From Aquatica leii (Eukaryota > Arthropoda > Insecta > Coleoptera > Lampyridae), in assembly GCA_035610365.1 (NCBI GenBank), contig CM069432.1, positions 105,543,529 through 105,607,528 on the forward strand: a stretch of DNA of 64,000 nucleotides. Reading direction: 5' to 3'. Each line of letters opens with the position of its first letter. Position 1 is the stretch's first letter. Made by a program: the position numbers and the translations under genes. The notes under the pieces were generated by a model. It saw nothing but the letters and a program-made list of their open reading frames with translations, had not been told where the DNA came from and searched no databases. Of this stretch, positions 58,875 through 64,000 are shown one piece after another.

Positions 58875-59355
58875 GTCTCCATTTTTCATACAGACTGATG
58901 CTAGTGATGTAGCATTAGGTGCTGTTTTGTTTCAAAACATTGATGGTTCCGAACATCCTGTCGCATACGCTAGTCGCACTTTGACTACAGCAGAGCGTAA
59001 ATATTCTGCTACTGAAAGAGAGTTATTAGGTGTTATTTTTGGTATTGAACACTTTCGTGGTTATGTAGAAGGAATGCCTTTTACTGTTATTACAGATTGC
59101 GCTGCATTAAAATGGCTTCATAATATTAAAGAACCTACTGGTCGTTTGGCTAGATGGTGTATGCGTCTCTGCTCAATTCGACTTCAAAGTACAACATCGT
59201 CCTGGTAAATTAAATGTAATTCCGGATGCGTTATCCCGTTCTGTTTCGATTGTTGATATAGACTCATTTAGTCCTGATGAGTGGTATTTGAATATGATTG
59301 ATAAAGTTAAGAATTTCCTGATGAGTACCCTTATTTTAAAGTTGAAAGTGATCAT
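58855..59355 (+). pseudogene. pol: Pol: RNase H and zinc-finger linker, copy 1 (frame-broken)
   Basis: From 58861 the frame reads FFIQTDASDVALGAVLF (first catalytic Asp), TERELLGVIFGIEHFRGYVEG (Glu) and FTVITDCAALKWL (second Asp), the RNase H of Ty3/Gypsy Pol. A one-base insertion near 59167-59171 shifts the frame before the stop at 59206. The reading continues in another frame through QHRPGK and PDALSR, which closes the RNase H domain. A one-base deletion near 59318-59321 then returns it to the integrase frame. Confidence 0.8.
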
Positions 59356-60516
59356 TTGTACAAATTCATACCGTCTGTGTATCCTTTAGAGTCTAATATA
59401 CCTGATTGGAAATTAGTAGTTCCTACTGTGAATAGAGAACAAATTTTGCAACGTTGTCATGATGATTCGACAGCAGCACATTTTGGTGTAAACAAAACTT
59501 TGTTACGAATTTCTGAATTTTATTATTGGCCTAAAATGCGTCATACTATTAGCAAATACGTTAGGAAATGTAAAATTTGTGCTAGTCAAAAGAGTACAAA
59601 TGTTAGTCGTCCAGGTCTGATGGGTAAGGAAAAAATAATTAGTTTCCCTTTCCAACTAGTTAGCATGGATCTTCTAGGACCATTGCCTAGATCTAAAAAA
59701 GGCAATCAGTATCTTTTTGTTGTTACAGATTGGTTCACTAAGTATGTTTTAGTTCAACCTTTACGTACGGCTACTACGAAGCCTATGATTAAGTTTTTGA
59801 AAGAACAAGTCTTTTCGATATTTGGTGTTCCTCAAATTGTTATGTTCGATAATGGTTCGCAGTTTGTTTCGAAAGAATTTCGTACATTTTTGGATTCCCA
59901 AAAAGTTCAAAAAGTTTGGATGAATGCGAGATATCATCCACAAGTAAACCCTACGGAAAGAGTAAATCGTGTACTCGTTACTGCTATTTCGTCTTATATA
60001 AAAGATTCTCATCGTGAATGGGATAAGCACATATTTGACATTGCTCAAGCTATTCGTCTGGCATGTCATGATGCTACTGGAGTCTCTCCCGCATTTTTAG
60101 TTTTCGGACGTCATGTTCCTCCCACTGGTGATTTTTACGCTCCTGTGAACCCCAATGAACCCTTAGAAATCGCTAAAAAGTTGTTTTGGTCCCGTGAATT
60201 GGCCCAACTACCTGAATTGTATGATGATGTGAAAGTTCGTCTTCATAAAGCATATGAAAACAATGCTAAATATTATAATTTACGTAAACGTCCGATAAAC
60301 TTTTCTGTTGGTGATATTGTATGGAAGCGTAACTTTGTGTTGTCCGACGCTTCTCGTGGTTTTTCTAAAAAACTCGCCTCTAAGTGCATTCCATGTAGAG
60401 TTATTAAGATTCTCTCTCAGTTGGTCTACCAATTGGAAGATATGAACGGTAACAACCTTGGAAACTTCCATGTTAAAGATTTGAAGGAAAATTATTGTGA
60501 TTTTTCTGAACAATAA
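59356..60516 (+). CDS. pol: Pol: integrase, copy 1
   Basis: The open frame includes the H-H-C-C zinc domain (HFGVNKTL, YYWPKM, then KCKICASQK) and the DDE core. The catalytic residues are D in VSMDLLGPLP (59668), D in MFDNGSQF (59848) and E in NPTERVNRV (59956); 35 residues separate the last two, the retroviral-integrase DD35E spacing. The C-terminal region (VGDIVWKRNF, then a beta-rich domain to FHVKDLKENY) is a GPY/F-like module. The frame actually starts upstream, at the end of the linker, not at the first ATG. The integrase itself is undamaged. It inserts the cDNA in the nucleus. Confidence 0.88.
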   Translation: MYKFIPSVYPLESNIPDWKLVVPTVNREQILQRCHDDSTAAHFGVNKTLLRISEFYYWPKMRHTISKYVRKCKICASQKSTNVSRPGLMGKEKIISFPFQLVSMDLLGPLPRSKKGNQYLFVVTDWFTKYVLVQPLRTATTKPMIKFLKEQVFSIFGVPQIVMFDNGSQFVSKEFRTFLDSQKVQKVWMNARYHPQVNPTERVNRVLVTAISSYIKDSHREWDKHIFDIAQAIRLACHDATGVSPAFLVFGRHVPPTGDFYAPVNPNEPLEIAKKLFWSRELAQLPELYDDVKVRLHKAYENNAKYYNLRKRPINFSVGDIVWKRNFVLSDASRGFSKKLASKCIPCRVIKILSQLVYQLEDMNGNNLGNFHVKDLKENYCDFSEQ

Positions 60517-61135
60517 ATATTTTGTATAGTTAATAGTCCACTGTAAATAAGTTCTTTTTATATTAAGTAAGTTGATTTAACGATTGTTTGTGTTTGTCTA
60601 TTTGTATTTTTAGGTAGTTGTTTAGTTGTGGGTGTATAACATTATGAGTGGATCCCGTGAAGCTCAGAAGTTCCCTCTCCTTAAATTGCCTATTATCAAA
60701 TATGTCAGACTATAGTGATCTTAAGTTAATGTTATTTTTATTTGTACAGTTCTATTCTAGTGTTAGAAGAAAAACGTGTATTGAAGGTTATTTGTTTATC
60801 TGAATTATTTTGTTATTCGTTACGCTTCGAAAGTTTCTTTACGATAAATATTTTTGAAAGTTGGTATTCGACCATCTGTTATGTTCTTCTTTTGTTATGG
60901 TATCTTTAGGACTCACTTAGTATGTTTTTACTTTGATAGGAGCGCTCCATAAATTGATGTTTGAGAATGTTTGTTGTATGTATGATTCGAGAGTTTTTCT
61001 GTTCCGATTGTTTCGTATGATTCCGATACTTGTGAAGTTAGTCTTATTGATACATCCATTTTTGATTTCAAGTTCTTATCCGACAACTAATCGTTTTTTT
61101 TTTGTTTGTTTTTTTATTTTTGACTGAGTAGCGAG
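60517..61135 (+). other. 3' noncoding region of Gypsy copy 1
   Basis: 619 bases between the pol stop and the second LTR with no env-like frame. The last bases before the LTR are GACTGAGTAGCGAG, which is a poor purine tract for plus-strand priming. Confidence 0.7.
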
Positions 61136-62145
61136 TGTAACGTGTACATTTTTTACGTTTGAATACGTCTGTTTTTAATTAACATTTTTGTATTCACTGT
61201 TATGTAAATTCTTTTGCGCAAGCATTTGGCGCATGGCAGATGCGTTATGAGCCTTCTTCTTAAGTACGAAGACATCTTACGTTTCGCAATGAAGTAAAGT
61301 AGACATTTTTTTGCGTGCTGCAAAAAGTGGAATTACCACTTATTTAATTTGTGTTTGTGAATTTTTGCCCCAATGGTGAAAATTATTTAAGCTGGCGTTC
61401 GTTGTAGCCCGCATTTGTTCGTAGCACCGCATTTGTTAGTAGCATTTGCATTTTGTTGTATTTACGAAAAATAGAATAAAAACCCGTAAATTAGAAGGGG
61501 TAAGTCATTTTTGTTTTGATTCGAATTGTATAATTCATCGCAATTTACGGTCTAGTTTTTTTCTTTGTTCCGGATTTTTGGTTTCGTTCTTATACGATGT
61601 TTTTGAGTATGAAAGTCTTATGAATACGATTTCGATCTTTATACGTCTGCGATTATGGAAATTACGATCTACGATTATCAATTTTATTGATTTCAAAGGC
61701 AAGATATCAATCAAATCTTCGTGAAAGATACGATTTACGGAAATTGCATCACATTGCATCATTCAATGAGTCATGACCACACCTTAAATAAGAAGCTGCG
61801 CAATTCGTACGTTATAAAACCTTCAATGACACGTATGTAGATAATCTGTAATTATTAGTTTTAAGTTTTGTTTTGGTTTCAATATTTAACCATTTTAATA
61901 TAAAAAAAAATATTGTGGCGTCCAACTTATAAAATCTTTTGTATTTATCAAAATCAAAATTATTAATCTTAAGTAACGTAAGAATTCCCACGACTCTAAT
62001 TAAATAATTATGAAAATTCTCATTGTTCTTATGTAATTTGTTTTTTTTTATAATGTGTTTGTAATAAATATTTTGTGAGCTGGCTGGTGCATTAATTCAT
62101 TTATTGTGTTATGCGTTTATGTTAAGTAAGTTTATTGTCGTTACA
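61136..62145 (+). repeat. Ty3/Gypsy LTR shared between copies 1 and 2 (1010 bp)
   Basis: Same TGTAAC...GTTACA ends as 54631-55642. It serves as the 3' LTR of copy 1 and is followed directly by the primer-binding site and leader of copy 2, so it is also the 5' LTR of copy 2. There is no host sequence in between. Confidence 0.9.
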
Positions 62146-62482
62146 AATGGCACCCATCGTGTGAGGCTAGAGAAAATTCTAACGTTACTGAAATTTTGAT
62201 TTTATTTGTTTGTATTTTTGTGTTTTATGTATTATGATTTGTTTATATTTTGTGTATTATAACTATGTTAATGTGTTATGTAAGGTTTATCACTTGTTCG
62301 ATGAAGGTAAAATACGATTTAACTTAAGTTACGAAACGATTCGAATTAATACGTTTGATATGATTGATCTTGACTTTGTTTCTGATTTTGTTTTCTACAT
62401 TGCTGTACGATTGGGTTTGTGATTTTGAATTGTTTTCTGTGTACGAGTTCAACATTTGTTTTGATATTTTGAATTTTTGAAA

Positions 62483-63853
62483 ATGGAACCAAATCATTTG
62501 AAGAGTAATGAAATTGTTTTTGAACTTTTGTGTCGTGGTTTACAACCACAGGATAATCAAATGTTACGTAGAGCTCAATTGCGTGGACAATTACGTAAGG
62601 AACGTAATGGACCTTCTGTTTCGCTTATTCAACCTTATGATGATTACGAAAAGAATGTTTCTCAAATAGAAGAATCTTTAACTGATCTTTGGGACTTGCT
62701 GAATTCTGAAAATGTTACTTCTTTGGTTTGTACTCGTGTTAATACTCGTCTTTTGCATTTAGAAAATAGAATTAATCTATTGAAACCTTCTGGTAAAGAA
62801 CAAATTTCGAAGAAAAATGATTTTAATACGCAGTTGTTAACTTTGCAAGGTCTTCTTATTGAACATTCCGAATCACAAATTGAAAATGATTTAAGTAAAC
62901 TTAATATGTCCGCTATGCCTTCGAATTATTCTTATGTACAACAATCTACAGTTAGGTCAGTACCAGTTTATAAATGGGGTATAAAATTTTCGGGAAATAA
63001 AGGAAAAGAGAGTGTTATGTCATTTTTAGAAAAAATTAAAGATTATTGTGAATCTCGACATGTTTCTGAACAAGAATTATTCATTTCTGCTAACGATTTA
63101 TTTTCTGATAATGGTTTGTTATGGTACCGTAGTATTAAACATAAAGTTAGCAATTGGTCTGATTTAGTCAAGTGTTTGAAAAGAGATTTCCTTCCGTCTA
63201 ATTACGAGTACGATTTATTAAATGAAATTCGAAATAGAACACAAGGTCCGCATGAAGATGTTTTCTTTTACATTATGTCCGTTGAAGCTTTGTATCGTCG
63301 TTTAGAAACCCAGCCTTCTGAATCCGAAATTATTGATCAAATTTTAAGAAATTTGAACCCTTATTTTTCAGAACGCGTAAGTTTACATGATGTTGATAGT
63401 TTAGATCGTTTGAAAGAATTATGTCGTAAAGTTCAAGATGTCAAGTCACGTATTGATAAATACCATCCGCCTCCACAGAAACGTTCAATTTTGTTAGAAC
63501 CAGATTTAGCTTATGTTGGTTTACGTAATTCGTCTGATATTGTGTCATCTGTGAATAATTCTGATTTGAATGTTAAGAAATGCTTTAACTGTGGTTATCA
63601 AGGTCATATGCATAGACAATGCTCAAAACCGGCATCAATATTTTGTTTTGGATGTGGTAAGAAGGATTATTATCGAACTACTTGTCCTACTTGCAACCCA
63701 AAAAACGAGTTGAGTGGTATCGTTCCAACTCAAAGTCGATCCGTTTACGTAAATACCAAATCCGGGGCGATACTAAAAAGTTCAACCAATCAAATTTTTT
63801 CTCCAAAAAGCAAACACAACCAGCCAAAAGAAAAAAAGACTTTCCGTCAGTAA
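62483..63853 (+). CDS. gag: Ty3/Gypsy Gag, copy 2 (456 aa)
   Basis: Identical in layout to copy 1: ATG at the same distance from the LTR, capsid region, two zinc knuckles (the second with the same His-to-Tyr replacement) and the same A AAA AAC heptamer (63700-63706). Only a few substitutions distinguish it, for example Glu to Lys in the EKI-DYC segment and Leu to Pro near the C-terminus. Frame intact. Confidence 0.9.
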   Translation: MEPNHLKSNEIVFELLCRGLQPQDNQMLRRAQLRGQLRKERNGPSVSLIQPYDDYEKNVSQIEESLTDLWDLLNSENVTSLVCTRVNTRLLHLENRINLLKPSGKEQISKKNDFNTQLLTLQGLLIEHSESQIENDLSKLNMSAMPSNYSYVQQSTVRSVPVYKWGIKFSGNKGKESVMSFLEKIKDYCESRHVSEQELFISANDLFSDNGLLWYRSIKHKVSNWSDLVKCLKRDFLPSNYEYDLLNEIRNRTQGPHEDVFFYIMSVEALYRRLETQPSESEIIDQILRNLNPYFSERVSLHDVDSLDRLKELCRKVQDVKSRIDKYHPPPQKRSILLEPDLAYVGLRNSSDIVSSVNNSDLNVKKCFNCGYQGHMHRQCSKPASIFCFGCGKKDYYRTTCPTCNPKNELSGIVPTQSRSVYVNTKSGAILKSSTNQIFSPKSKHNQPKEKKTFRQ

Positions 63854-64000
63854 ATAAAATTCGTACGTCTACTGAAGAATGGAATGTTTGGTTAAATAAA
63901 GTTAAGTTGTTTATGTCATCTACGTCTGTTTCTCCGCTTTGTACGTCTGTTCCATTTGACAATAGGTTATACCTTACGATACATATTAATGGTAATTCTC
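63707..64000 (+). CDS. pol: Pol: start of protease frame, copy 2 (cut by window end)
   Basis: The -1 frame after the heptamer is open through the basic linker to the window edge, ending just before the protease catalytic motif. Whether copy 2 shares the indels of copy 1 cannot be seen here. Confidence 0.75.

Noticed and set aside
59761-60069. Minus-strand 102-codon frame inside integrase
   Set aside because: Antisense shadow of the integrase frame.
1-64000. CRISPR arrays, bacterial operons or tRNA/rRNA genes
   Set aside because: No regularly spaced repeats with unique spacers, operon-like gene clusters, or cloverleaf/rRNA signatures were seen; the window is animal nuclear DNA.

Overview
This window looks like a chromosome segment from an insect. 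It is strongly AT-rich, its genes have introns, and it contains one recognisable host gene: an insect-type neuropeptide GPCR, best matched to the myosuppressin receptor. The rest is a dense set of insect-type transposable elements: Ty3/Gypsy, an errantivirus-like provirus, Penelope-like, LINE, Tc1/mariner-related, Harbinger, piggyBac and Crypton. The order cannot be fixed from the sequence; a beetle would fit.

Layout. 0-7 kb: the end of a decayed DNA transposon with a PHD-like zinc finger (1-435), a CA microsatellite, a decayed transposase of the same kind as the intact one at 42-44 kb, a LINE fragment apparently inserted in it (4364-5120), and a fold-back element (6001-6120). 7.2-16.1 kb: a TATA/initiator promoter with heat-shock-element-like sites and a splice donor, a Tc1-like remnant, a Penelope-like remnant, a TIR element with subterminal repeats (12854-14274), and the first coding exon of the receptor (15562-16088). 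16.1-45.8 kb: an intron of about 29.7 kb holding Crypton and piggyBac remnants, a minus-strand errantivirus-like provirus with a MITE inside its integrase, two LINE remnants (one with a 15-bp target duplication), a TTAA-flanked element of unknown class, a Harbinger copy, and a complete Tc1/mariner-related element. That element's transposase reads through four exons to 411 aa with an unusually long D-to-E spacing of 81 residues. 45.8-46.65 kb: the second receptor coding exon and a possible alternative 3' exon. 46.65-54.6 kb: AT-rich sequence with a MITE and a degenerate tandem repeat. 54.6-64 kb: a Ty3/Gypsy retrotransposon arranged LTR-internal-LTR-internal, with the second copy running off the window.

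How the parts work together. The receptor exons join in frame (TM1-3 from the first, TM4-7 from the second). The two possible ends differ: one gives a PDZ-ligand-like TTYV terminus, the other a longer tail. In the Gypsy element, Gag and the protease frame overlap in the -1 register at an A AAA AAC heptamer correctly phased in Gag, conserved in both copies. The pol region of the first copy is broken by four single-base indels, so this copy as sequenced should not make a full Pol.

The strongest candidates for something little described are the four-exon DD81E transposon at 41849-44555 and, secondarily, the subterminal-repeat element at 12854-14274 and the TTAA-flanked element at 33413-36138.
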